Assembly (NCBI GenBank): GCA_029204225.1
Contig: CM055097.1
Location: 69,999,982 to 70,063,981, forward strand
Length of the DNA: 64,000 nt
Reading direction: 5' to 3'
From: Diphasiastrum complanatum
Taxonomy: Eukaryota > Streptophyta > Lycopodiopsida > Lycopodiales > Lycopodiaceae
Below the pieces are notes generated by a model, which saw only the letters and a list, made by a program, of their open reading frames with translations, was not told where the DNA came from and searched no databases. The number at the start of each line of letters is the position of its first letter. Positions within the stretch are counted from its first letter, which is position 1. The position numbers were made by a program, and so were the translations under genes. Shown piece by piece: positions 1-10,350 of this stretch.

Positions 1-1900
1 TATACACAAGTGCTCCAACGAGATGAACCTGAATAAAATCTGCCTCGTTCAAATTTTTGGGCACTCTGACAAAATGAGGCAATATTGTTTTCTTTTGATC
101 TATGCCATCAATAACAAGGCCCAAATATTTTTATGGACATTCCAAACATTTCTTTCAGACGTCATTTTTTAAAAAGTACTTGCGTGAGGAATTTCAGAAG
201 ATGAACAGGTAAATGATGATGATGCCACATCATTTATGAAAACTTTGACTGAGAGAAGAACTGCAGAAACACCCAGAAGCAAAATGGAGGATACAAGAGT
301 GCCAAGTCAATTGATGAGACCTCCCAAAGAGTTAGAATCTGCCAAGAAACCAGAAGTGAAATCGTCTATGGCAGATGCAAATGCCAAAAAAGAGAAAACG
401 ACACACGGGAAGCACTCAGGCATGCAGAGTTGTCAAGCTACTGGGAGCTCTCCAATTTTGAAGATGTCAACTATTTGCAGTAATAGGACATTTTGGTTAA
501 ATTACAGCAATCTGCGAAAGCAGTTTTTGATAGACTGGCAGCAATAAGCACTTGGTTTTATGTAAGCAAACGAGGATCTACGCTTTTCCAAGTGACAATC
601 GAAGGTGCCAATAGCGGAGCAATATCATCCAATATGGGTTGCAGTGGGTCCTACAACACAGAGGTGGGATGACGTTGGCTGATTCTGACGAATCCCTAAG
701 ATACTCGATCGGAGCTACCCAAGAGCACCTCTCACCTTAGACCGAGGAGGTCTTTGAGAAGACGAGATGAACGAAGACTGAGAGCCGAGGAATACTAGTC
801 AGTATTGTCAAGTAGAAACTGTGTAAACCTCATGGTGAATCCCAGAAGATGGAATGACCATGTAGGATCTAGTATTTCTAGGCAAAGTAATAAATGCAAG
901 TAGATCTCTCTTAAAAAAAGTAGAGTGAGCCACCTTTTGATGGTGACCTCTAGTGGAGAGCATTATTCCACTTGTAATTTGTGAAATGTGGAAATTCCAC
1001 TAGGATGCCACCTAAGGAGTTCTCTTGCTTATTCAAGAGACTCCCTCCTTGTGAAGAGGAGATTTTTGCATTGCATCTACTCCATGCTTAATAAGAAGAT
1101 TTTCCATGAGTTTGATGCTACACTAAGCTCCTTGATCATGATGGTTTTCTTGAGTGATGTCCCTATGATTATGCCCTTCCATTCATATTGTGTGTGGTTG
1201 TGGACTTTAGGGTGGATTAGTTTGCTTGTTTTCCTAGTTGTGGATTAGGTTTCATTTCTTGTTGTGAATTAATGTAGGAATCAGCATTCAAGTAAACTAA
1301 ATAGGCTAGAAATGTGGTATAAATCTTGTATATCCTCCAACATTCTAGTTCTTGATGTTCTTGAAATGTCCAAGAATCAAAAGACTGGTTGGTTTCTTGA
1401 TTCTTGGACTTCTAAAATGCTATAAATTAGTTCTTGTTTCTTGTTTTGTCAATTTATGCAAGTATAGTAATGCTTAGAATCTGATTTCAGTTTGTTTTTA
1501 GAGTAGGTAGCTGTAGAAACTATTGAATGTTCACCTGGACTACATGTTGATCATTTGGTTGAACATTTTGGTTACATGATGGATTGATTGCATGTGACAC
1601 GGTTCAAGAGAGACAGACCTTGAGTTGTCCTTTGACAGGCATGACAAAAATACTACAAAGATAATCCGTCCCTTCTACTTGATTTTGGGCTTTAACAAGA
1701 AAGAAAAACATCGGTGAGAAGTGAGTTGAGTCTCATGCTCCAAATTGACGTGAGGCGGGGGTTTGGAAAAAAAAATTATTTAAGGACCATAGTCCAAGCA
1801 TAATTCACCTCATCTACGAATTCAAAAGCACACATGCTGCTAGAGCTCTCACTGTGACAAAGTCACAGATTTCTATAGTATATTGCATACGTTCTCGCTC
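1..1900. other. Unassigned left-end sequence, no recognised gene
   Basis: No domain, LTR or repeat is recognised here. The longest open frame (236-547, plus, 103 aa) is rich in Lys, Glu and Thr at its start and has no family motif; it could be one exon of an unrecognised gene or chance. A TATA-like TTATTTAAGG at 1776-1785 lies upstream of the palindrome array and pseudogene that follow, so the right part could be their promoter region. This is inference only. Confidence 0.3.
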
Positions 1901-1945
1901 ACACATTTCTTGACAGTGAAATTATTGTCATTTTTTAACTTTGTT

Positions 1946-2437
1946 CTATGCTTAGCATGGGTACTAAATTACTGCATTACTAGATATTTAAGTTTTAGCT
2001 AGTGTTCATCTTCTTAAAACTTGGATGACCTATGCTTAGCATAGGTGGTTGCACGAGTCCTCTCCTCTAACCTATGCTGAGCATGAATTGTGTTCGGGTC
2101 CAAAGTAACAACCTATGCTCAGCATAGGAAGCTGGCGGGATGTTTCTATTCTTACCACGTTTCGACCTATGTTGAGCATAGGTTGCATCTTTGGTCCTCT
2201 TCTAACCTATGCTCAGCATAGGTCATCACTCGCTCTAGTCCCATCTATGCTCAGCATAGGATGTCTTCGCATACTGCTTGCTAACCTATGCTTAGCATAG
2301 GTTAGAAGAGGACTAGAGATGCAACCTATGCTCAGCATAGGTCGATAGGTGATAAGAATAGAAACATCACGCTGACATCCTATGTTGAGCATAGGTTGTT
2401 ACTCAGGACTTGAACACAACCCATGTTCAGCATAGGT
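1946..2437. repeat. Array of short palindromes forming one large inverted repeat
   Basis: Eleven copies of a 15-19 bp palindrome with consensus ACCTATGCTNAGCATAGGT begin near 1946, 2028, 2070, 2111, 2165, 2205, 2243, 2284, 2324, 2378 and 2419. From 2070 on, start-to-start spacings are 41, 54, 40, 38, 41, 40, 54 and 41 bp, a mirror series around the copy at 2243-2260. The DNA between copies is also inverted: roughly 2070-2215 matches the reverse complement of 2290-2437, including the shared TGTTTCTATTCTTA block. The transcript or single strand could fold into a long hairpin studded with smaller hairpins. Related half or full motifs recur at about 3064, 4720, 4776 and 4860. Confidence 0.9.
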
Positions 2438-2644
2438 CGTTACTCGTATTTTTCCCATTTTACAAGGCTTAGTCTGAGAAAAGTGAAACTTTTGAGATGT
2501 TTTAGTAAGAAAATGTGTTGAATTTTTAGTTATGATTTTTAAAGATTTTTCACAAAAACTGCTTGTCTATTTAAAGTTTCGGTATTTTCATTAAGGTAAC
2601 GTTTGAAATTTTTCTAATGAATCTTTTTCTCTACAAATTTTCAA

Positions 2645-3013
2645 TTGTCTCTGATAATTTTCAAAATGTCAAGAATTTCTTTTAAAATATCGCGTAAACC
2701 TCAAAATATTCCACTGAAAGATAAGAAAAAATTCATGTACTACTTCACCAGAGCGGTCAACAACACAAAACTGTTTGAGCTTTTTATTCATTTAGTTGAG
2801 AAGCCTGGCAGGGGAGACTCACAATTCAAAATTCAAGGAAGAGTACTTGCTGATCAACTAGATGAGGATGAGGAAGAAGGTTTTGTGAATTTGCTTGTAA
2901 AGGAGATGGATAAGTCTTGTTCTATTTTCATTCTGAACGAGACTATGATAAAGATTCGACTTTGCCAGGACGAGGCCATCAAAGCCTATTTTGATAAAGC
3001 TCTAGCTACTTGG
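2645..3013 (+). pseudogene. First exon-like block of the methyltransferase-like relic
   Basis: Open for 123 codons from the chosen ATG (a second ATG lies eight codons in) to the phase-0 donor TGG|GTGTGTAATT. It is lysine-rich at the N terminus with an acidic DEDEEEG patch around residues 75-80. No known domain is recognised. The frame continues past the donor to a stop at 3076, but switching to the acceptor at 3213 (TTTCTGTCCAG) keeps phase and yields a longer product, so splicing is the better reading. Confidence 0.45.
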
Positions 3014-3213
3014 GTGTGTAATTATAAAGCATATTTTTATTCATGTATGTTTACATTTGTTCCAGGCTTAGCATAGTGGTTACTAAATATAAAATTCTAT
3101 GAACTTTTAAGTAAAAAACCTTTTCGTAAATTGAATTGTCATGTGTTGTGAGCATAGCCAGTACAAATGCCTTTACTCATTATATTTTAAACTTGTTTTT
3201 TGTTTCTGTCCAG

Positions 3214-4605
3214 AGCATAAAGCAATGCTTAAAAATGGTTCTAGCTGCTACTGTTGAGGGGAAAAATCCAGTCTACTCATTATGGAGTACAAAAAGTGTA
3301 TCTATTGGACCTCACAAGCCTGCTTCTACCACTGCCCAAGTCACAAAGCCAGCCTCTAAAAATGTTGAGGATGATACTGTAGTTGTCCCTCATCCCAAAA
3401 AAAAGATCTCATAATATTTCTGAGTCCTCTCCCACTAGAACCAAGTCACGCCCAAAGACCATGGCTACACATCGCCACAAGTCCATTCCATCTGCTGAAA
3501 GCAAGAAGCCGCGACCGAACCATCGATGTCTTTACCTGGTGCCTCCATCCGCCCTTTACAAGATAGCTCTGAACTTGCTAAATCAAGGGCAGATATTCAT
3601 AAAACAAAAAAAATTAAAGAAACAACTTTGATTTTAGATATAAATCAGTGTGATAGGCCACTTGTAGACCCAATAACAGGAGACAGGCCAATGGAAGTAA
3701 GAGAACCAAATGAAACACATGTACATAACTTAAAAATAAAATAAAGATCATACACAGGCCGTAGTTACTCCTTTTGTTGTTTTGGTTGATTCCAACGAAT
3801 GTAACGATGTTGCAAATTTTGATTTTTTGTATTGGATTCATATCATTTTTTCGTTCTTGGGGGCATACACAGTTTACAAGCCCGAAAACAGTTAGCTCAA
3901 GAGTATCCCCATATTCCATCCTTTCAAACTGTGAGTGCAATTGCATTTGCTGGTCTGACAATGGAAGAAGCCAAATTATTGGCTTGGGACCATAACATTG
4001 ATCAAGATTATCGGATGAAAATGACCATCATACAAAGAATCTGATTCTTTCACAAAGAATACACGAGAGTCTCCAAAGCATGAGATGTGAATCAACTAGA
4101 GCTGAAAGCACTCTGTGCTCAAGAGACAGACCTGTCTTTTGATTCAAAAAATCCTACGCAGAGCTTTACAAAATATGATAATTTTTTTCAGCTTGTTTTT
4201 CGTAGTGGCCAAATAAATTTTTTTGGTATGCTCGTCATGGAATGCTCGTCATAATATATGTTATAATCCTTTTAAATTGTATATATAGACTAAAATTTTG
4301 AACTCAATTTTAATACTCCCTAAATTCCTTATCAAATAATTTTTTTTATTTATGTTAGGTGTGGGCCCTTGTTGATAAATTTTTTGACAAATCAAAAACT
4401 TTTCAAATAAAAGACCAACCAGGGTTCCTCAAAGTCAAAGAAAAAAGTTGTCAGCACTCAAACTCTAAAGCCAATCCCTACAGAAATGAGAATATAAGAG
4501 TGGAAGAACATGCAAGGGATTAGCTCTTCAGAGCTAATAATGAGTGTTCTTTCTAGAGTTGCCGATGGTCAACTTTCTTTGGTAGAAATGGAAAAAGAAT
4601 TTCAA
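3214..4605 (+). pseudogene. Middle exon-like blocks, broken by frameshifts and stops
   Basis: 3214-3760 encodes a Ser/Pro/Lys-rich linker-like stretch, shifted at the run of eight A residues near 3398 and again near 3520. About 3870-4230 encodes a block containing GLTMEEAKLLAWDHN and, further on, NFFQLVFRSGQ; it has two in-frame TGA codons at sites where CGA (Arg) would keep the frame. About 4360-4605 encodes VWALVDKFFDKS, then a shifted frame ending ADGQLSLVEMEKEFQ before the donor GTAATG. These motifs resemble a family of uncharacterised repeat-associated eukaryotic proteins as I recall it; I cannot name it with certainty. Confidence 0.4.
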
Positions 4606-4719
4606 AGGTAATGGTCATAACAAGTAGAGCCAGGAAGATTTTACGATGTTCGTTATTTCGCATCACTGGAACCCTTTGAGTCCATTTTTTATTTTGTTTA
4701 GAGACATGGTATTTATTTC

Positions 4720-4875
4720 ACCCATGCTTAGCATAGGTGTTTACTAATTGTTTTTTTTTTTAATATTTTATGTCTTCTATGCTAAGCATAGCTTTTTCTT
4801 TATTTAATTATTTCTTTTTTATACTTTAAGTCTCCTATTCTATTTTATATTTTATGTCTCCCATGCTAAGCATAG
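4720..4875. repeat. Three further copies of the CATGCT-AGCATAG palindrome
   Basis: Copies at 4720-4738, about 4776-4790 and 4860-4875 lie in AT-rich DNA between two exon-like blocks of the methyltransferase-like relic, probably an intron. The centre here is TA (GCTTAGC or GCTAAGC), one of the variants in the 2-kb array. A half copy also sits near 3064-3076 inside the first predicted intron. Confidence 0.8.
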
Positions 4876-4889
4876 TTTTTTTGTTTTTA

Positions 4890-5672
4890 GTCTCCCGAAG
4901 ATAAAAAAAAACAAAGTCCTTCCAGAGCAATTCAAGAGACATATTTTGAAGGCAAAGGCGGAAAAAAAGGGACAGGGAGAGATTAGCATGGGGTGAGACC
5001 ATTGCGGAGGAGGATCCATTACAGACCAAAAGTGTCAACCATGCTTTTACTCAGTTGAGGAGGGCGATCACAGAGAAATTTCAAAATTTAAAAAAAAAAA
5101 GGCCTTATACACTTTGCATTGCCGATATACCATATGGGTTTCAAATGAAAGTATCATTAAATGACAATTCCCCCTTCAAATTCACTAAAATTCATAGTTT
5201 CATGCAGGGTTTTCTCGAAGTCACAACTTCTCCAATTTGGAGAGTTGTTATTTTTCATTATTCTTGGTAGTCAGCTTCAGTACAGAAAGCTCTAGTACTT
5301 TTTGTAATGCGAGAATTAAAAATGTTGTGTGGTAAGTTTTTCAGTTCCTGAATTATTAATTCGTATTTTAATTCATAATTAATTTTTTAATTTATTTATT
5401 TTAAAGTTAAATTTTTTTATTTATTTTACTTGTAATATTCCATGTCAGGTACGAGCCCAATGTCAGAAACTCGGGAGGAGCACGCATTTGCAATGATATA
5501 GAATACATAATCATCAGTTATTATTCTTTGGATGGCAAACGTTCGATGCTTCATTACAACACTTCCGGACTGACAAGTTTTGGAAACTTGTTCCAGTATC
5601 CAGCCGTGACCAAGAAACTAAAGAATCCAATAACGGGTTCCGTAGCTTGTCTCTACCAAAAGCCACAACAAT
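4890..5672 (+). pseudogene. DNA N6/N4 methyltransferase-like module (decayed)
   Basis: Acceptor TTTGTTTTTAG near 4889 opens an exon ending at donor GTAAGT (5332). It contains ...RPYTLCIADIPYGF at about 5098-5140; ADIPYG fits the catalytic DPPY motif IV of N6-adenine/N4-cytosine DNA methyltransferases with one change (P to I). The next exon (5449 on) has VRNSGG, NDIEYIIISYY, HYN, FQYPAVTKK and YQKP in that order, matching the EY(I/L)-strand and the late (T/Y)(E/Q)KP motif of that superfamily. A frameshift near 4995 and a TAG near 5268 (CAG to TAG) break it. No S-adenosylmethionine FxGxG loop is visible, so it is partial as well as broken. Copia-A abuts its 3' end. Confidence 0.5.
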
Positions 5673-6158
5673 TAGCTGGCATCTCAACGGGCGTGGAGCT
5701 TTGAACTTCACGCTCAGCTGAAATAGTTAGCAATAACAGAGAGTAACTAACTAGTTGATTAACATTAACTACTCTGGTGATTCCCTGTTTAGCTATCTTG
5801 TAAACTCCACACAGTGGAGATATAAACAATGTCTTTGGATCAAAAAACAATAGGGGATAAGAGAGTGAAAAATAACATAGAGAGTAGGAACGAAATAGTT
5901 GTGCATGAAAGTCTGCTAACGAGCAGAACACAACGAAAAAGAGCAGAGTGTCAGGTTGCCAACGACCGAGACACTGATCATTTTGCTCCAAAAATCAAAC
6001 TGATAATATAGTTGCTCTCTCTCTTGTGCATCTCCTTGTCTTGCAATGAAAATGATTTCTGTTCTGTGATCTATAGTTGCATGTCTAGGACTTCCGCATA
6101 AGAAAATTCAAAAGAAACAAAATTGTTCACGATATGAAAAACACACCCGTTTGTGACA
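5672..6158 (+). repeat. Copia-A 5' LTR (5'-truncated)
   Basis: Matches 9938-10350 with moderate divergence, including the blocks GGAGCTTTGAACTTCACGCT and CTATCTTGTAAACTCCACAC. It ends in TTGTGACA directly before the primer site. Its left limit is placed where similarity to the 3' LTR starts, near 5672; the exact base is uncertain. Confidence 0.85.
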
Positions 6159-6171
6159 TGGTATCAGAGCC
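6159..6171 (+). promoter_or_regulatory. Copia-A primer binding site
   Basis: TGGTATCAGAGCC directly after the 5' LTR is complementary to the 3' end of plant initiator tRNA-Met, the usual copia primer. Confidence 0.95.
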
Positions 6172-6223
6172 TATAGGTTATCACTATTGATATCTGAACA
6201 AGTGATTCTCTAGGCAACACAAT

Positions 6224-7060
6224 ATGGCTACAACGATCCAGACAAGAGTAGCAATCAATCTTGATGACACAAACTATAGGATATGGAAATTCAAAATCAA
6301 AACACTTCTGAAGGACGGAGGCATTTGGTCGGTGACCGAACTCTCAGAGGTGCAGCCTCCAAAGGAAGACCCGAGGAGAGCTGAATGGATCAGAAAGGAT
6401 GAAAGTGCAATGGCGATCATCATTTTGTCCATCAACGAAGATCTACTCATGCAGATTGAAGACTGTGAAAGTAGCCATGCAGCGTGGGAAAGATTAAAAC
6501 AAAAGTACGAAGTAAGGACTGCAACTTCAGTGATGCATATTCACAATCAGCTACAATCCATACGATGGGATGGCAACCAGTTGGACCAGCATGTTGAGAA
6601 GATCAAAACAATTTTTGCTCAACTCGTTGTATCATGACAGGAGCATCTGGTCTCAGCACCACAACAGCTGATGTACTTCATAAAGTCTCTACCGACGTCC
6701 TATCAGCCGTTGAGAATGCTCATACTGAGTCTACCAGGTATGACATTTGACAAAGCAATTAGTCTTGTTGCTGATGGGAGACTGATGAGGGATGAAGGAG
6801 AATGAAGCAGTGATAAAGAAAAAGCTCTCTTCACAAAAGGAAAGAAGAATAACAAGAACAAACCTAGATTCGACAAGACAAAGTCCTCGAATCAACAATC
6901 TTCTTCTTGTGATCACTGTCACAAATCAGGCCATACAGCCAATAAATGCTGGTTCAATCTAGCAATACCTTGCATGCACTACAAGAAGAAGGGGCACTCT
7001 GCATACGATTGCAGATTCAACCCACAAAGAAAGAACAATACTGAGAAAGCAAATGTTGCA
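6224..7060 (+). pseudogene. Copia-A gag with two zinc knuckles
   Basis: Starts at an ATG 53 bp after the PBS with the plant copia gag opening (DDTNYRIWKFKIKTLL, then the UBN2-type region with WERLKQKYE). The capsid-like frame stops at 6635 (TGA) and again near 6803, but resumes in the same frame. Two nucleic-acid-binding CCHC knuckles follow near 6911 (CDHCHKSGHTANKC, intact) and 6970 (CMHYKKKGHSAYDC, where the second Cys is Tyr). The role would be packaging element RNA; the stops make it inactive. Confidence 0.85.
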
Positions 7061-7920
7061 AAGTCATCCAACGATGCAAATAGAGGTGATGAAGCCTTCA
7101 CGATACTTGATGAAGCTTCAACGAACTACACTGAACAAGACTACGATGTAGTCATTGATTCAGGAGCAATATCACACATCATCTGCAATAAGAAAATCTT
7201 GATCATCTTTAGAGAACTCAAAAACAATATAGCAGTGATTCTAGGTGATGGGAGCCGACACGATGTCAAAGGCATCGGGACTCTACAACTGCAAACACTG
7301 TCAGGTCAAGCAGAGCTGCTAGGAGCACTCTACCTGCCTTCACTGAGAGAAAAGATCTGCTATCAGTTCCTAAAGAAAAAATCTAAAGTGTTTGACTCTT
7401 TCAAGAAATTTGTGGCATTTGTAGAGAGACACGTCTCAAAGAAGATTCAGATCATCAAATCTGACAATAGAGGTGAGTACAAGAGCAAAGAATTTTTAAA
7501 ATTCTCACAAACAGGGGATAGAGCATCAGTTCACTCATGCGTACACACCAGAATATAATGGTGACACAGAAAGAAGAAATAGAATGCTAGTCGAAGGAGC
7601 CAGATGCATGATGACACAAGTTCAATTGCCAAGTCAATTATGGGCTGAGGCAATAGCTATAGTAGTATACCTGCAAAATAGATCAATAACAACAGTGCTG
7701 GAAAACAAGACACTGTACAAAATGTGTACAAGTAGAAAGCTTGATCTATCATACATACATGTGTTTGGATGTGTAACGTACAAGCACATTCCAAAAAAAA
7801 AAAAAAAAACAAGCTCGATGATATATTTGAACAAACAATCATGGTCGGGTACTCGAACAGATCACAAGTGTACAGACTCTACAATCCAACCACGAAGAAG
7901 ATTGTTCCTGTAGAGATGTA
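7061..7920 (+). pseudogene. Copia-A protease and partial integrase
   Basis: The protease site reads VVIDSGAISHI near 7148, a retropepsin DSGA with Thr missing after it, followed by GDGSRHDVKGIG. At about 7365 the frame jumps from the end of protease (LYLPSLRE) into the middle of integrase (FKKFVAFVE), so the GAG-pre-integrase zinc finger and first catalytic Asp are deleted. The second Asp survives in KSDNRGEY. A frameshift near 7510 precedes the Glu region (ERRNRMLVEGARCMM) and WAEAIA, and a run of A residues near 7793 shifts the frame again. Confidence 0.85.
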
Positions 7921-8270
7921 AAGTTTGATGAGTCCACATTCCTTGGACTAAAAGATGAAAGAGGCCATGACATCTTCACACTATTGTCAATTCAAGAGGG
8001 AAATCGAGGACAGACGTCAAATCAAAATGATGAGCCACACAGACTCCAGAGCAGCAAGAAGCAGAAAATCAACCCCATGAATAAGAAACGTTTGAGCAAT
8101 GACAAACCGAACCCAGAAGGTCAACAAGACAAAGAAGACCTCCAGATCGATACGCTAACAATCTTTAGTGGAGCAAAGACACACAATTCGAATACTGCAG
8201 CTTCACTGAAGAGCCAACAATATATCAAGAAGCTATCCAGAGTCCAGAGGGAGAATTCTAGAAGCAGGCA
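7921..8270 (+). pseudogene. Copia-A linker between integrase and RT
   Basis: Hydrophilic Gln/Lys/Asn-rich sequence (open 7984-8295) typical of the variable spacer between copia integrase and reverse transcriptase. It overlaps out of frame with the start of the RT block, so a frameshift lies near 8270. Confidence 0.6.
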
Positions 8271-8850
8271 ATGTCAGAGAAGATCAAGTCGATGAGGCAA
8301 AATGAGGCACGGACACTAGAGCCACTACCAAAAAACAGAAAGATTATCGACTGCAAGTGGGTGTACAAAAAAAAAATGAAATCAGATGGCACCGTTGGCC
8401 GTTACAAGGCAAGGCTTGTCGCGAAGGGCTACACACAAAGATATGGTGTTGATTATTTTGACATATATTCACCTATGGTCAAGATGACAAGCATACGACT
8501 GCTCCTTGCATACGCTACACAACACAGTCTAGAAATTAACCAGATTGATGTGAAGACAGGTTTTCTCTACGAAGATCTAGAGGAAGAAATCTTCATGAAG
8601 CAACTTGGTACAAGAAGCTCGACGTTTTTCTGAAGTCTCTAGACTTCAATCCTACACAACCAAACTGTAATGTCTACATAAAAGGAGTAGGAAAAAATTT
8701 TGTGATACTAACTATCTTCATGGATGATTCCCTTATAATAAGTAACTCCTTAATGCTAATCGAGGACACGAAGAGTCAGATTTCTGAGAATTATGAAATT
8801 ACAGATCTAGAAAAAACAACAAAATGCCTCGGGCTGGAATAAAAAAAGAT
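8271..8850 (+). pseudogene. Copia-A reverse transcriptase
   Basis: Clear copia RT: ARTLEPLPKNRKIIDCKWVY, then YKARLVAKGYTQRYGVDY, then QIDVKTGFLYEDLEEEIFM. The frame shifts near 8605. The catalytic YVDD position reads FMDD near 8719, and a block after FM/LYEDL-EEEIFMKQ is missing (the YGLKQAPR segment is absent), so the enzyme could not work. Confidence 0.9.
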
Positions 8851-9690
8851 CGAAATGCACTTGAGTCAGTCAAAATATGTCAAAAAAGTATTGAAGCAGT
8901 ATCACTTGATGGACTACAGAGAAAAGGCCACACCAATGATAGCTGGAGCCAAGCTGACAAAGCAGGATTGTCCGAAAATAGAAGAAGAGAAACAGAAGAT
9001 GGAAGGTTTACCCTATCAAAATCTAATCGGTAGTCTAACGTACCTTATAATTTGTACCAGACCCAATCTAGTTTTCTCTGTTTATGCTTTAAGCCAATTC
9101 TCTTCCAATCCTGGCATGGCACATTGACAAATGGCAAAACGAATCCTACAATATCTGAAGGGTACCCAAAATATGGGATTAACCTACAAAGTAGAAAACG
9201 AAAGAAAAGGATTCGAGCTGCATCACTATAGTGATGCAAGCTGGGCGAGCTACAAAGATGACAGCAAGTCTGTAACTGGAGGATGTTCAATAGCGTGCGG
9301 AGCAGCAATCAGCTGGATATGTAAAAGACAAACCTTGGTAGCTCAATCCTCTTGCAAGGCTGAATACGTCACAGCTTCAAAGGTGGCGAACGAGGTAGTT
9401 TGGTTGTGGATGATGTTGGAGGCAATGGGATACCACAAGGAGGACCATGCATGATGATGATGGATTCTCAAAGTGCCATCTATCTGTCCCAAGATCCTGT
9501 CTTCCATTCCAAGACAAAACACATACCTCTGAAGTACCATCACATTCGAGATTCAATCTCAAAAGGAGAGCTCCAGGTCCAATACATAAAGTCTGAAGAC
9601 ATGATTGCGGATATGCTCACAAAGCTATTTGACAAGCCACTCTTCGCAAAGCAAAGAAAGACAATTGGATCAAATGTGCAAAGCTGCAAG
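8851..9690 (+). pseudogene. Copia-A RT tail and RNase H
   Basis: LSQSKYVKKVLKQY, YQNLIGSLTYL and TRPNLVFSVYALSQF are the RT connection region; a TGA near 9125 breaks it. RNase H follows with ILQYLKGTQNMGLTYK, YSDASWAS, SVTGGCS, SSCKAEYVTAS and, after a shift near 9400, DSQSAIYLSQDPVFHSKTKH and the terminal ADMLTKLF. The usual VSLSSTEAEY appears as VAQSSCKAEY. Confidence 0.9.
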
Positions 9691-9693
9691 GTT

Positions 9694-9703
9694 CAAGAGG
9701 GAG
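9694..9703 (+). promoter_or_regulatory. Copia-A polypurine tract
   Basis: CAAGAGGGAG immediately before the LTR start TGTCAAAA. It would prime plus-strand synthesis. Confidence 0.85.
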
Positions 9704-10350
9704 TGTCAAAAATTGTGAACTCCTGCAACTTTGCCACGAGGCGAAGTGAGGCGACACAAAGCGAAGGTCGAACGATGAACAATACGTGAAAGTCAACATA
9801 CCTCAAAAACCCTAAGACACGAAGCAAAGCAAAACTCGAAGGTCGAATGATTTGCAAAAGTCAAACATGCCTCCAGGACCAAAAGACATGACACGACACA
9901 AAACAAAAAGAGAATAAAAGAAAATATTTTGTGCTGCCAAATGGCAGCTCAACGAGCGTGGAGCTTTGAACTTCACGCTCAGCTGAAATAGTTAGCAATA
10001 ACAGAGAGCAACTAACTAGTTAGTTAACGTATACTACTCTGGTAATTTTTTGTTTAGCTATCTTGTAAACTCCACACAGTGGAGACATAAACAATGTCTC
10101 TGGATCAAAAACCAATAGGGGATAGGAGAGTGAAAAACAACATAGAGAGTAAAAACGAAATAGTTGTGCATGAAAGTCTGCCAATGAACAGAACACAGCA
10201 AAAAAGAGCAGAGTGTCAAGCCGCCAACGAGCGAGACACTGATCATCTCGCTCCAAAAATCAAAACGATAATACAATTGCTCTCTCTCTTGTGCATCTCC
10301 TTGTCTTGCACAAAATCGTTCGCGATACGAAAACACACTCGTTCGTGACA
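9704..10350 (+). repeat. Copia-A 3' LTR
   Basis: 647 bp from TGTCAAAAATTG to TTCGTGACA, with the TG...CA ends of an LTR. The first ~230 bp (GC-poor, with a repeated GAAGGTCGAA motif at 9762 and 9837) have no counterpart at the 5' LTR. No target duplication could be confirmed because the 5' end is incomplete. Confidence 0.9.

Larger units (their letters stand above)
2645..5672 (+). pseudogene. Decayed multi-exon gene with DNA methyltransferase-like 3' exons
   Basis: An intron-containing relic on the plus strand. Six exon-like blocks can be read: 2645-3013, 3214 to about 3760, about 3870-4230, about 4360-4605, about 4890-5331 and 5449 to about 5672. Several are bounded by good GT...AG signals, for example 3014-3213 (phase 0) and 5332-5448 (GTAAGT...TCAG). 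The last two blocks carry a DPPY-like motif, an EYII strand and a YQKP motif, the pattern of N6-adenine/N4-cytosine DNA methyltransferases. In-frame stops (TGA near 4042 and 4081, TAA near 4496, TAG near 5268) and frameshifts (A-run at 3398, about 3520, about 4995) show it is dead. It ends where Copia-A begins. It may be part of a transposable element, since palindromes sit upstream and in its introns. Confidence 0.5.
5672..10350 (+). mobile_element. Copia-A: Ty1/copia LTR retrotransposon, both LTRs, decayed
   Basis: Order LTR, PBS, gag, protease, integrase, reverse transcriptase, RNase H, PPT, LTR, which is the copia order. All coding domains are damaged by stops, shifts and deletions. The two LTRs are clearly related over about 480 bp with many substitutions, so the insertion is old. 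The 3' LTR is complete (starts TGTCAAAAATTG after the PPT), but the 5' LTR lacks roughly the first 230 bp. Confidence 0.9.

Noticed and set aside
236-547. 103-codon plus frame
   Set aside because: No domain, no splice context that I could support, and no neighbour; not called as a gene.
1946-2437. CRISPR-like regular repeats
   Set aside because: Eukaryotic context, mirror-symmetric spacers that are inverted copies of each other, and no cas genes. The 43-bp array at 37.1 kb has no spacers at all.
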